Shown: positions 31,379 to 40,024 of the stretch, piece by piece | Layout: each line of letters begins with the position of its first letter | How positions within the stretch are numbered: the first letter of the stretch is position 1 | Assembly: GCA_045649545.1 (NCBI GenBank) | Contig: JAZRQE010000041.1 | Span: 1 to 47,068 of the forward strand | Direction of reading: 5' to 3' | From: UMGS172 sp045649545 | Lineage (GTDB): Bacteria > Bacillota > Clostridia > Oscillospirales > Acutalibacteraceae | Length of the DNA: 47,068 nt | Translations under genes and position numbers: made by a program | The notes under the pieces: generated by a model | Seen by the model: the letters and a program-made list of their open reading frames with translations, nothing else | The model's database searches: none | Told to the model about the DNA's origin: nothing

Positions 31379-33067
31379 TTACATACTCTCGGGGGCATCT
31401 ATTTTAAGCATTGCCAAAACATTGGAAATAGTGGTTTTGGTTGCTTTACAAAGTGAAATTCTTGCCTGCATTAACTTTTCGTCATCACACTTTACTCTGC
31501 AAGCGTTATAGAACTTATGGAACAATGTTGCCAAATCAAGCACATAACGGGTAATTCTTGCCGGGTCATAGCTTATGGCAGAGTTCTCAATTTCACCCGT
31601 AAACTCCGAAATATGACGGATAAGTTCACGCTCTTCCGATGCGTTTAATACGCACAACTCGTCCTCTGTTAAAGACTTTGCCGAAACACCGTCAGCCGAC
31701 AAATTACGCAAAATACTGCAAATTCTGGCGTGGGCATACTGAACATAATAAACGGGATTTTGACTTGACTGCTCAACCGCTAAATCAAGGTCAAATTCAA
31801 GGTGAGTATTAGGTTCTTTCGAGTTGAAAATAAATCTTGCGGCATCAAGCGGAACTTCATCAAGCAAGGTTTTAAGTGTAATCGATTTGCCGGTACGCTT
31901 TGAAACCCTGACAACCTCACCGTTACGTACCAAACGTACCAACTGCATCAAAACAACGTCTAATTTGTTACCGTCAAGACCAACGGCATCCATTGCACCC
32001 TTTAAACGTGCAACGTGACCGTGGTGGTCGGCACCCCAAATGTTAATAACCTTATCAAAACCGCGAACGGCGAACTTATTATGGTGGTAAGCAATATCAC
32101 CTGCAAAATAGGTCGGGTTGCCGTTTGCACGAATAAGTACCTCGTCTTTTTCACCGCCGAAATCGGTAGCCTTATACCAAACGGCACCGTCTTTTTCGTA
32201 GGTTAAGCCCTTATCTTTGAGGATTTTAACGATACTATCAATAGCACCGCTTTTATAAAGCTCTGACTCCTTAAACCATACATCATAATTAATTCTGTAG
32301 GTACCAAGGTCGGTGCGAAGTCCCTCAATATTAAGCGGTAAAGCGTAGTTTACCAAAGCCTCACGGCGTTCTTCCTCTGTTTTTTCAACGAATGAATTGC
32401 CGTGAATGTCCGCGAACTCTTTTGCTCTTTCAATAATATCAGCACCGTGGTAGCCGTCTTCAGGAAATTCAACCGAAGAATCGAAAATTTGCAAATAGCG
32501 TGCCTCTAAAGATGCGCCGAATTTTGCAATCTGGTTACCTGCGTCGTTAACATAGAATTCTCTTGTTACATCATAGCCTGCTTTGTCTAAAACAGCGGCT
32601 AAACAGTCACCCAAAGCACCGCCTCTGGCATTACCGATATGCATGGGACCTGTCGGGTTAGCAGAAACGAATTCTACCATAACCTTTTTGCCCTGACCAA
32701 TATCAGATTTACCGTAATCATCGCCGCTTTTCAAAACATCATTAACAATGGCGGCATAATAGCGGTCGGACAAGAAAAGATTTATAAATCCCGGTCCTGC
32801 TATCTCGCACTTTTCAATATAGGTGCCTTCAAAATCAAAATTCTCAGCCAAAGCTTCGGCAATCTTTCTTGGGTTAGAACGAAATGCCTTTGCCCACACA
32901 AGAGCGGCGTTTACGGCAAAATCACCGTGTGCACGGTCAGCCGGCACTTCCAAGTTGAAGTTCGGCAACTCTGCCTCAGGCAAAGAACCGTTAGCAATTG
33001 CCCGTCTTGCGGCATTGACAATAATATCTTTAATACTTTCTCTTGTAAATTTAACTATTTTCGACAT
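31379..33067 (-). CDS. argS: Arginyl-tRNA synthetase (562 aa)
   Basis: Charges tRNA-Arg. Class-I marks: HIGN signature in FVSANPTGPMHIGNARGGALGD, and KRTGKS in place of a KMSKS loop (RVSKRTGKSITLKTLLDE). The C-terminal helical anticodon-binding domain is present. The length is near normal for the bacterial enzyme. DUF1934 is 12 bases upstream, an arrangement also known from Bacillus (ywiB-argS). Confidence 0.96.
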   Translation of the reverse strand: MSKIVKFTRESIKDIIVNAARRAIANGSLPEAELPNFNLEVPADRAHGDFAVNAALVWAKAFRSNPRKIAEALAENFDFEGTYIEKCEIAGPGFINLFLSDRYYAAIVNDVLKSGDDYGKSDIGQGKKVMVEFVSANPTGPMHIGNARGGALGDCLAAVLDKAGYDVTREFYVNDAGNQIAKFGASLEARYLQIFDSSVEFPEDGYHGADIIERAKEFADIHGNSFVEKTEEERREALVNYALPLNIEGLRTDLGTYRINYDVWFKESELYKSGAIDSIVKILKDKGLTYEKDGAVWYKATDFGGEKDEVLIRANGNPTYFAGDIAYHHNKFAVRGFDKVINIWGADHHGHVARLKGAMDAVGLDGNKLDVVLMQLVRLVRNGEVVRVSKRTGKSITLKTLLDEVPLDAARFIFNSKEPNTHLEFDLDLAVEQSSQNPVYYVQYAHARICSILRNLSADGVSAKSLTEDELCVLNASEERELIRHISEFTGEIENSAISYDPARITRYVLDLATLFHKFYNACRVKCDDEKLMQARISLCKATKTTISNVLAMLKIDAPESM

Positions 33068-33079
33068 ATTTCACATTCC

Positions 33080-33502
33080 TTACGCTTGTTTTACGGTTAT
33101 TTCAACCTTGTTTCGACTTAATAACTGACAGTTTGCATCAAGTGTGTAGCTCATAAAAAGCTCACCGCCATCAGCATTTATACCATTCTTTATCATTTCA
33201 CCGAAAATGCCCATTGTAAGAGTGCCTTGACCGGTTTCATAATGACAAATATGGCGTTGACCACGCTTAATATACATTCTCGAATTAAGTGCACCCGAAC
33301 GGGACATAACAACCGAATCGTCCTCGGGGTCAATTTTTATAACACAACTGACACCCTCAACACCCGTTGCAGCACTGTCATCATACTTTAAATAGGTTTT
33401 GCCGGCGATTACATTCATCTTGCCGACAGTAGTAACCTCGACAACATCACTTTCGCCGTCAATCTCTTGAGTGCCTTTTATATCAATAATAACGTCCTTC
33501 AT
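33080..33502 (-). CDS. DUF1934 (YwiB-like) beta-barrel protein (140 aa)
   Basis: Small calycin-like barrel of unknown role. The start MKDVIIDIKGTQEIDGESDVVEVTTVGKM and the GQRHICHYETGQGTLTMGIFGEMIKNGINADGGELFMSYTLD block are the family pattern. It is nested between murI and argS with short spacers (6 and 12 bases), so the three are one operon. The association with argS is shared with other Firmicutes. Confidence 0.92.
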   Translation of the reverse strand: MKDVIIDIKGTQEIDGESDVVEVTTVGKMNVIAGKTYLKYDDSAATGVEGVSCVIKIDPEDDSVVMSRSGALNSRMYIKRGQRHICHYETGQGTLTMGIFGEMIKNGINADGGELFMSYTLDANCQLLSRNKVEITVKQA

Positions 33503-33508
33503 TTTCCC

Positions 33509-34309
33509 TTAAAAATCCTCCAAACTGACGGTTTCGACATCAGAAATCTCATTTCCCAATAAGATACCGGCAGTGGTTGAGAAAGATTGCGGTCGGTCAC
33601 TGACAAAATATCGTCGACGTCCGCCCTCACCCAAAAGACCGTTTTCTTTCAAGTATTCTGCCGCAGTCAAAGCCGCTTCAGTGCCTGAATTTATGAGTAC
33701 AACATCTTCACCCATAATATCGGCTATAATTTCCTTTATTGCAGGGAAATGAGTGCAACCCAAGATTACCGTATCAACATTTGCATCAATAAGTGGCTGT
33801 AAGTAACGCTTTGCAGTGGCAACAGTAACTTCATCATTACGGTCAATCCACCCTGCCTCAACTAATTGCACGAACAACGGGCAGGCAACCTGCGAAACCT
33901 CTAAATCCGGCTTGATTTCAAGCATTTTAAGTTTATAAGAATTACTGTTAACGGTAGCCGAAGTTCCCAAAACACCGATTTTACCGTTTCTTGTAGCTTT
34001 TACCGCCGCTTTGGAAGCGGGGGTTACAACCTCAATAAACGGTACGGGTAAACCGTTAGCAGTGTGAGAAGCAACCGAACTCACCGTACCGCAAGCCGCA
34101 ATAATCAGCTTAACGTCGTGCGACAGTAAAAACTTCTCATCCTCTTTGGCATACTTTACAATGGTTTCAGCACTGCGTGTACCGTAAGGCACACGACCGG
34201 TGTCACCAAAATATATTATATTTTCACAAGGCAAAACTCTATTCAATTCTTTAATAACCGAAAGACCGCCCAATCCTGAATCAAAAACGCCTATAGGTCT
34301 TGAATCCAT
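33509..34309 (-). CDS. murI: Glutamate racemase (266 aa)
   Basis: Makes D-glutamate for peptidoglycan. The active-site pair is Cys73 (AACGTVSS) and Cys185 (LGCTHFP); Asp10-Ser11 in FDSGLGG and the PYGTRS motif complete it. I start at the ATG at 34309 with GGAGAG eight bases upstream; a TTG five codons earlier is also open. It is the first gene of the murI-DUF1934-argS operon. Confidence 0.95.
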   Translation of the reverse strand: MDSRPIGVFDSGLGGLSVIKELNRVLPCENIIYFGDTGRVPYGTRSAETIVKYAKEDEKFLLSHDVKLIIAACGTVSSVASHTANGLPVPFIEVVTPASKAAVKATRNGKIGVLGTSATVNSNSYKLKMLEIKPDLEVSQVACPLFVQLVEAGWIDRNDEVTVATAKRYLQPLIDANVDTVILGCTHFPAIKEIIADIMGEDVVLINSGTEAALTAAEYLKENGLLGEGGRRRYFVSDRPQSFSTTAGILLGNEISDVETVSLEDF

Positions 34310-34351
34310 CAAAACACTCTCCAATCAATTCAGTGCACAGATATTCAATAT

Positions 34352-34380
34352 ATTTTATCACAGAACTTTAAAAATTGCAA
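34352..34380 (-). promoter_or_regulatory. Promoter of murI-DUF1934-argS
   Basis: Minus strand TTGCAA (34375-34380), 17-base spacer, TAAAAT (34352-34357), about 40 bases before murI. Confidence 0.7.
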
Positions 34381-34425
34381 ACCCTATTTCACTAAATAAT
34401 ATGAGATGTTACAAAAAATATTTTA

Positions 34426-34454
34426 TTGAAATATATAGGCAATGGTAGTAAAAT
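34426..34454 (+). promoter_or_regulatory. Promoter of the EamA gene
   Basis: TTGAAA (34426-34431), 17-base spacer, TAAAAT (34449-34454). It is back to back with the murI promoter, 45 bases apart, and lies about 40 bases before the EamA start. Confidence 0.7.
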
Positions 34455-34495
34455 TAAAAGTAAGCAGTTTTTAAAGTTTTTTTGGGGGTGACAAA

Positions 34496-35392
34496 ATGAA
34501 GAATATCAAAGTAAGGCTTGGCGAAATTGCGGTTTTACTTGCGGCTACAATGTGGGGCTGTATCGGACTTTTCACCCGCACAATGCTTAAAATCGGCTTT
34601 ACCTCTGTTCAAATTGTTGCCGTACGTGCTTTTGTAACCGTGTTGCTGATGGCAGTTGTAATTTTGTTTATTAACCCTAAACTTTTTAAAATTAACCCAA
34701 AAGACCTTTGGATGTTTTTCGGCACGGGAATTTTAAGTTTTCTTTTCTTCAACATTTGCTATATGTCCTCCATCGGTGAAAACTCACTTTCGGTTGCCTG
34801 CATTTTGATGTACACCTCACCTATTTGGGTTGCATCGCTTTCCCTTTTACTTTTCAAAGAAAAAATGACCTCGCAAAAAATCATTGCTTTCACTTTAGCG
34901 TTCGGTGGATGCATTATGATGTGTTGCTCAAATTCTTTGAGACTAACCAAAATCGGTTTGATTTTCGGACTTTGTTCAGGGTTAGGCTACGCACTTTACA
35001 GTATTTTCGGCAAATATGCCGCCGCAAAGTATAATTCACTCACTATCACCTTTTACACCTTTTTATTCGGCTCTTTGGGTGTGCTACCGCTTTGCGATAT
35101 GCCACGACTTTTGCCGTTAGTGAGTGATTTTAAAGGTATTGCACTGTCAATAGGCGTTGCAATTGTATGCACGGTTTTACCCTACCTGCTTTACACATAC
35201 GGATTGTCCAAAACCGGTGCCGGAAAAGCCTCGGTAATTGCAATTTTAGAGCCTGCAGTCGCCTCGTTAGTTGGCGTTTTGTTCTTCAATGAAGGTTTAG
35301 GAATATTAGGATTTTTCGGTTTGATTTTTGTAATATCTGGACTTATTTTTCTTGAAATCGGTCGCCCTTTGAAATTACGCAAAACACGTTGA
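34496..35392 (+). CDS. EamA/DMT-family transporter (298 aa)
   Basis: A ten-helix transporter with two EamA repeats. The first helix region AVLLAATMWGCIGLFTRTMLK, the first-repeat end SPIWVASLSLLLFKEKMTSQKIIAFTLAFGGCIMM, and the second-repeat end VIAILEPAVASLVGVLFFNEGLGILGFFGLIFVISGLIFLE carry the typical P and E residues. It has its own promoter and a GGGGGTG ribosome binding site. The substrate is unknown; amino-acid or metabolite export is the usual guess for this family. Confidence 0.88.
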   Translation: MKNIKVRLGEIAVLLAATMWGCIGLFTRTMLKIGFTSVQIVAVRAFVTVLLMAVVILFINPKLFKINPKDLWMFFGTGILSFLFFNICYMSSIGENSLSVACILMYTSPIWVASLSLLLFKEKMTSQKIIAFTLAFGGCIMMCCSNSLRLTKIGLIFGLCSGLGYALYSIFGKYAAAKYNSLTITFYTFLFGSLGVLPLCDMPRLLPLVSDFKGIALSIGVAIVCTVLPYLLYTYGLSKTGAGKASVIAILEPAVASLVGVLFFNEGLGILGFFGLIFVISGLIFLEIGRPLKLRKTR

Positions 35393-35417
35393 AATATCAA
35401 CAAATATATGGTATAAT
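35389..35417 (+). promoter_or_regulatory. Promoter of ymdB
   Basis: TTGAAA (35389-35394) overlaps the EamA stop, followed by a 17-base spacer and a perfect TATAAT (35412-35417), 40 bases before the ymdB ATG. Confidence 0.75.
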
Positions 35418-35457
35418 AATTGCAATAACTTAATAACTAAAACTCAAAGGACGTATT

Positions 35458-36237
35458 ATGCGAATACTTACAGTCGGAGATGTTTGCGGCAGTGTGGGAT
35501 GCGAATTTTTAATCCGTACATTACCAAAATTAAAGCAAGACAACAGAATAGATTTAACCGTTGTCAACGGCGAAAACTCGGCTGACGGTAACGGAGTTAC
35601 GCCAACCTCGCTCGAAATGCTTTATTCTGCCGGTGCCGATGTAATCACCGGCGGCAATCATTCGATGCGTCGCAGAGAAATTTTCTCAAAGTTAGAAAAT
35701 GACCCATTTTTATTAAGACCTCATAATATGCATACTTCAGGTGTTGGCAAGGGTTATGTGGAAGTTGATTTAGGACGGTACAGAATAGCCGTAATCAATT
35801 TAGTCGGCAGGGTTTATATGCCCGAAGCCGATGACCCATTCCAATGTGCCGACCGCCTTGTAGATACAGCCACAAAAAACGGCATAAAAACAATATTGGT
35901 TGATTTTCACGCTGAGGCAACCGCAGAGAAAAAAGCGTTGGCATATTACTTAGACGGCAAAGTTTCGGCAGTTTTCGGCACTCATACCCATGTTTTAACC
36001 GCCGATTGCGAGATTTTACCTAAAGGCACAGGATTTATCAGTGACATTGGTATGACCGGACCGATTGATTCGATTTTGGGGGTAAAAAAAGAACTTTCAA
36101 TTGCAAAAATCAAGGATGCCGCACCTGTAAAGTTCGAATTAGCAAACGGTAAATGCAAATTAAACGGTTGCATTTTTGATATTGACGAAAAAACCGGACT
36201 TACCACAAAAATAGAATCAATTACAATATTTGAATAA
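35458..36237 (+). CDS. ymdB: YmdB-family 2',3'-cyclic nucleotide phosphodiesterase (259 aa)
   Basis: A binuclear metallophosphoesterase (TIGR00282) that controls biofilm and sporulation-linked decisions in Bacillus. The metal ligands are all there: Asp8, Glu39-Asn40, Asn67-His68 (GGNHSM), His151 (DFHAEAT), His176 and His178 (GTHTH). Normal length for the family. In many Firmicutes it follows rny; here rny is 7 kb upstream and ymdB has its own promoter. Confidence 0.92.
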   Translation: MRILTVGDVCGSVGCEFLIRTLPKLKQDNRIDLTVVNGENSADGNGVTPTSLEMLYSAGADVITGGNHSMRRREIFSKLENDPFLLRPHNMHTSGVGKGYVEVDLGRYRIAVINLVGRVYMPEADDPFQCADRLVDTATKNGIKTILVDFHAEATAEKKALAYYLDGKVSAVFGTHTHVLTADCEILPKGTGFISDIGMTGPIDSILGVKKELSIAKIKDAAPVKFELANGKCKLNGCIFDIDEKTGLTTKIESITIFE

Positions 36238-36267
36238 TTCAAATTTGAAAAAGGCAGGTGTACCGCT

Positions 36268-37917
36268 GTGAAATTTAAAAGAATATTAAGCATTATGTTG
36301 GCTTTGACCTTTATCCTGCTTTCTGCTTGCGGCGGTGACACTAATGATAATACATCTTCTGTGACTTCAGAGCCTGCCGACAAAAATCTGGAAAGCATAT
36401 CATTACTTTACAACTCGAGCGACTCACTTGACCCTTATAAAGCAGAGTCAAAGTATAACAGAGATTTAGGCAGTCTTTTATTTGACCCCCTTATTAAGTT
36501 GGATGAAAAACTTCAACCGCAAAAAGTATTGGCTAAAGAAATCACGCTTAACGGCAAGGAATGCATTGTCAGTTTAAAGTCTGTATACTTTACCGACGGC
36601 AGTTTAGTTACTGCTGATGATGTTGTTTTTTCACTTAAAAAAGCACTCGAATCACATTACACTGTTTACAAAAAGCAGTTGTCAACCGTAAAAACTTACA
36701 TTGCCGACGGCACCGATAAGGTTGTAATCACCTTGTCAAAGGCAGACCCCTATTTTGTGAATTTGTTGGATTTCCCGATTATGAAAAAGGATTCCGACAC
36801 CATAAAGGACGAAAACAAAATCGAACTTCCCCCTATCGGCTCGGGACGTTACGTGTTTGACACTAAAGAAAAAAACTTAAACGTTAATACGGCATATTTT
36901 AACGGTGTACCCACTGTAAAATTGATAAAACTCATCAACGCACCCGACTGGGAGGTAACAAAATACAACCTCGAAGTTAATAATGTTGATGTCTATTATA
37001 CCGACTTGAGTGACGGCGTTGTACCGCCAATGTCGGGCACTGTCCAAAGTGTAAACCTTAACAATTTGATTTATCTAGGCGTTAATCTTGCTAACCGACA
37101 CGTAAGTAAATATCAAGTACGCTATGCAATTGCAAATGCTATTGACCGTTCAGATATTTGCAACGACGCGTATTATAACTATGCAAAGCCTGCTAAAGGA
37201 CTTTTCACTTCAGTTTGGGAGGATGCAGGAAACCTTCAAAACCTGCCAGAAAAAGCCGATTTAGAAAATGTTGTTGCGAATTTAGAAGAAATAGGTTATA
37301 ATAGTAAAGATGCTGAGGGTTTTTTTACCGACGCGGATAAAAAGACCATTAAATTTAAACTTATTGTATCAGACGGGAACGAGCAAAGAATTAAGTGTGC
37401 CCGTACTTTAGTTGAACAGTTAAACGAGCTCGGCTTTAAAACAGAATTGTCAGTTTTAGAGTGGAATAAATATATAGAAGCCTTAACCTACGGCAATTTT
37501 GATTTTTATTTAGCAGAAGTCAAAATTAACAACAATATGGATGTTTCCGAGCTTATTACGTCAAACGGCAGTCTTTCTTACGGAATACCGAATTTTGTCG
37601 CAACGCCGGAAACTGTAAAGCCTGAAACTTCTAAACCGACCGATACAGAAGATAAAAAGGACCAAACCGAAGACAATAAAGAAGAAATTAAAACTGAATT
37701 TTCCGGCTCATCTGTCCCGCTTATTGACAGTGCAGTAAAAAACTTCTATAATGAAAAACTGTCACTTTTTGATATAATTAACGCATTCAACGCAGAAATG
37801 CCCATTATCCCGATTTGCCACCGCTACGGTCTTACGGTTTATAATACTGAAATCAACGTAGCCAATATGTCAACCGTTTCCGATATTTATTTCGGAATTA
37901 CAAATAAACTGAACTAA
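36268..37917 (+). CDS. Extracellular solute-binding lipoprotein, family 5 (549 aa)
   Basis: A peptide-binding type (SBP_bac_5) lipoprotein. A signal sequence and lipobox LLSAC place the lipidated Cys at residue 21. Family features are SLLFDPLIKLDEKLQPQKVLAKEITLNGKECIVSLKSVYFTDGSLVTADDVVFSLKKAL and, later, VRYAIANAIDRSDICND. An acidic, Pro/Thr/Lys-rich low-complexity stretch interrupts the chain at about residues 450-480 (TVKPETSKPTDTEDKK). GTG start at 36268 with a modest ribosome binding site. No permease or ATPase gene is adjacent, so it must share a transporter encoded elsewhere or act as a receptor. Confidence 0.85.
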   Translation: MKFKRILSIMLALTFILLSACGGDTNDNTSSVTSEPADKNLESISLLYNSSDSLDPYKAESKYNRDLGSLLFDPLIKLDEKLQPQKVLAKEITLNGKECIVSLKSVYFTDGSLVTADDVVFSLKKALESHYTVYKKQLSTVKTYIADGTDKVVITLSKADPYFVNLLDFPIMKKDSDTIKDENKIELPPIGSGRYVFDTKEKNLNVNTAYFNGVPTVKLIKLINAPDWEVTKYNLEVNNVDVYYTDLSDGVVPPMSGTVQSVNLNNLIYLGVNLANRHVSKYQVRYAIANAIDRSDICNDAYYNYAKPAKGLFTSVWEDAGNLQNLPEKADLENVVANLEEIGYNSKDAEGFFTDADKKTIKFKLIVSDGNEQRIKCARTLVEQLNELGFKTELSVLEWNKYIEALTYGNFDFYLAEVKINNNMDVSELITSNGSLSYGIPNFVATPETVKPETSKPTDTEDKKDQTEDNKEEIKTEFSGSSVPLIDSAVKNFYNEKLSLFDIINAFNAEMPIIPICHRYGLTVYNTEINVANMSTVSDIYFGITNKLN

Positions 37918-37937
37918 TTTCAAACGGAGGTATATAA

Positions 37938-38285
37938 ATGATTGCTTACGAAACCAAAACCGGAACAATTTCGTTGTCAGAGGACTATCTTGCCAAACTT
38001 ATAGGCAATGCCGCATCCTCCTGCTTCGGTGTAGCCGGAATGGCACCCCACGGAAAGCAGAAGTTCCGTAACATCTTTTCTAAGGAAAACTATACCGAAA
38101 AAGGTATAAACATAACCGGCGATATCAATATGATTAATGTTGATTTGCACATTATCGTTGCCTACGGTATGAACATAAATGCTATTGCAAAAAGCATTAC
38201 CCACAAGGTGAAATACGTTGTAAGTGAAGCCACCGGCATCAATGTCGGCAAGGTCACCGTACGTATAGACGGAATTAAAGAATAA
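37938..38285 (+). CDS. Asp23/Gls24 family protein, YloU-like (115 aa)
   Basis: Small cell-envelope stress family protein that is genetically linked to fakA and recG in most Firmicutes. The sequence has GTISLSEDYLAKLIGNAASSCFGVAGMA near the start, and the VDLHIIVAYGMNINAIAKSITHKVKYVVSEATGINVGKVTVRIDGI ending. AACGGAGG precedes the ATG. It leads the conserved yloU-fakA-recG cluster. Confidence 0.93.
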   Translation: MIAYETKTGTISLSEDYLAKLIGNAASSCFGVAGMAPHGKQKFRNIFSKENYTEKGINITGDINMINVDLHIIVAYGMNINAIAKSITHKVKYVVSEATGINVGKVTVRIDGIKE

Positions 38286-38358
38286 TTTTATAATAGGCGG
38301 ATGTACCGCCGTAATGCCTTATTAAATATAAGCGCTTTACTTAAGGAGAGTTGTTATT

Positions 38359-40023
38359 TTGATTAACGGTAATACTTTACGTGACGCTTTGCTGTCAGGT
38401 GCCAATAATATTGTCAACTGCAAGCAGGCAGTTGACGAACTTAACGTTTTCCCCGTTCCTGACGGAGATACCGGTACTAATATGTCTATGACTATCAGTG
38501 CCGCAGCAAGAGAATTAAAATTATTGAATAACGAAACCGCCGATAAGGTAGCTTCCACTAATGCTTCTGCATTGCTTCGCGGTGCAAGAGGTAACTCGGG
38601 TGTTATCCTTTCCCTTTTATTCCGCGGCTTTGCCAAAGGTTTAAAGGGTAAAGAGGTTATGGACTCTGAGGGCTTGGCAAACGCCATGAAATTAGGCGTT
38701 GAAGCCGCTTACAATGCAGTTATGAAGCCGACCGAGGGTACTATTTTAACCGTAGCACGTGTCGGTTCGGAATATGCTACCAAGGCTTATGAAGAAGGCA
38801 GAAATCTTGTAGAAACATTCGAAGCCTTATTGGAAGGTGCTTCTAAAGCATTGGCAGAGACCCCCGAAATTCTGCCCGTTCTTAAAAAAGCAGGCGTTGT
38901 TGACGCAGGCGGTAAGGGCTTTGTTGTAATTTTAGAGGGTATGCTTTCGGTCATCCGTGACGGTAAAATGATTGAATCAGCATCAAATTCTACTGATTCT
39001 CCTGCCTCTACCCAGCGTAATGCTGCCGCAGAGTCAGAGGCTGACATTACATTTACCTATTGTACCGAATTTATTGTTAAACGCGAAAACGATAAAGAGC
39101 CTAAGGCATTACGTGCTTACCTTGAAACCATCGGTGATTGCGTTGTTGTAGTTGATGACGATGAAATCATTAAGGTACACGTTCATACCGACCACCCCGG
39201 TAATGCTTTTGAAAAAGGTCTTACCTTTGGTCAGCTAATTAATATGAAGGTTGAAAATATGCGTGACCAGCACGAGCGTGCCAAGCACGACTCTAATGGT
39301 GACGCACCCAAAACCGCTGCACCGGCTAACAACACTGATGAAATCGTTTCGGTTGAAATTACCAAGGATTTCGGCTTTGTAACCGTTGCCGCAGGTGAAG
39401 GCTTGCACGCCTTGTTTACCGATTTAGGTGCAGATATGATTGTTTCCGGCGGTCAGACAATGAACCCCAGTACCGACGATATTTTGAAGGCTATCGAGCA
39501 GACTCCTGCTTCGACAGTATTTGTTCTGCCTAACAACAAAAATATCATTATGGCGGCTGAACAGGCTATTCCTTTAAGCAGCCGTAAGGTTATTGTTCTT
39601 CCTACTCGCACAATTCCGCAGGGTATCACCGCTATGCTTAACTTCAATCCTGATGTTGACGGCGATGCTAATGCGATTGAAATGCAGAGGGCTTATGCAA
39701 ACGTTCAGACCGGTCAGGTCACCTTTGCCGCCAGAGATTCTGATTATGACGGCAAACAGATTAAAAAGGGTGAGCTTTTGGCTTTGGCTAACGGCAAGGT
39801 TTCCTTTACCGAGACCGACCTTGAAAAGTGCGTAATTAAGTTGACCAAGAACTTAAGCAACCGCGATACTGCTTTTGTAACGCTCATTCACGGTGAAGAT
39901 GTTTCCGAGGACGATGCTGCTACTATTTGCACTGCTTTAGAGGAAAAATTGGGCAGCGATGTTGAGGTCACCTTAATCAACGGCGGTCAGCCGGTTTATT
40001 ACTTTATTATTTCGGTTGAGTAA
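38359..40023 (+). CDS. fakA: DAK2-domain fatty acid kinase subunit FakA/YloV (554 aa)
   Basis: The ATP-binding subunit that, with a FakB partner, phosphorylates fatty acids taken up from outside. The N-terminal DAK2 domain shows VDELNVFPVPDGDTGTNMSMT (nucleotide-binding aspartates, about 26-46) and LLRGARGNSGVILS. The middle and C-terminal DegV-like regions are of normal length for FakA. The start is TTG at 38359 with TAAGGAG about nine bases upstream. No FakB gene is in the window. Confidence 0.93.
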   Translation: MINGNTLRDALLSGANNIVNCKQAVDELNVFPVPDGDTGTNMSMTISAAARELKLLNNETADKVASTNASALLRGARGNSGVILSLLFRGFAKGLKGKEVMDSEGLANAMKLGVEAAYNAVMKPTEGTILTVARVGSEYATKAYEEGRNLVETFEALLEGASKALAETPEILPVLKKAGVVDAGGKGFVVILEGMLSVIRDGKMIESASNSTDSPASTQRNAAAESEADITFTYCTEFIVKRENDKEPKALRAYLETIGDCVVVVDDDEIIKVHVHTDHPGNAFEKGLTFGQLINMKVENMRDQHERAKHDSNGDAPKTAAPANNTDEIVSVEITKDFGFVTVAAGEGLHALFTDLGADMIVSGGQTMNPSTDDILKAIEQTPASTVFVLPNNKNIIMAAEQAIPLSSRKVIVLPTRTIPQGITAMLNFNPDVDGDANAIEMQRAYANVQTGQVTFAARDSDYDGKQIKKGELLALANGKVSFTETDLEKCVIKLTKNLSNRDTAFVTLIHGEDVSEDDAATICTALEEKLGSDVEVTLINGGQPVYYFIISVE

Positions 40024-40024
40024 T

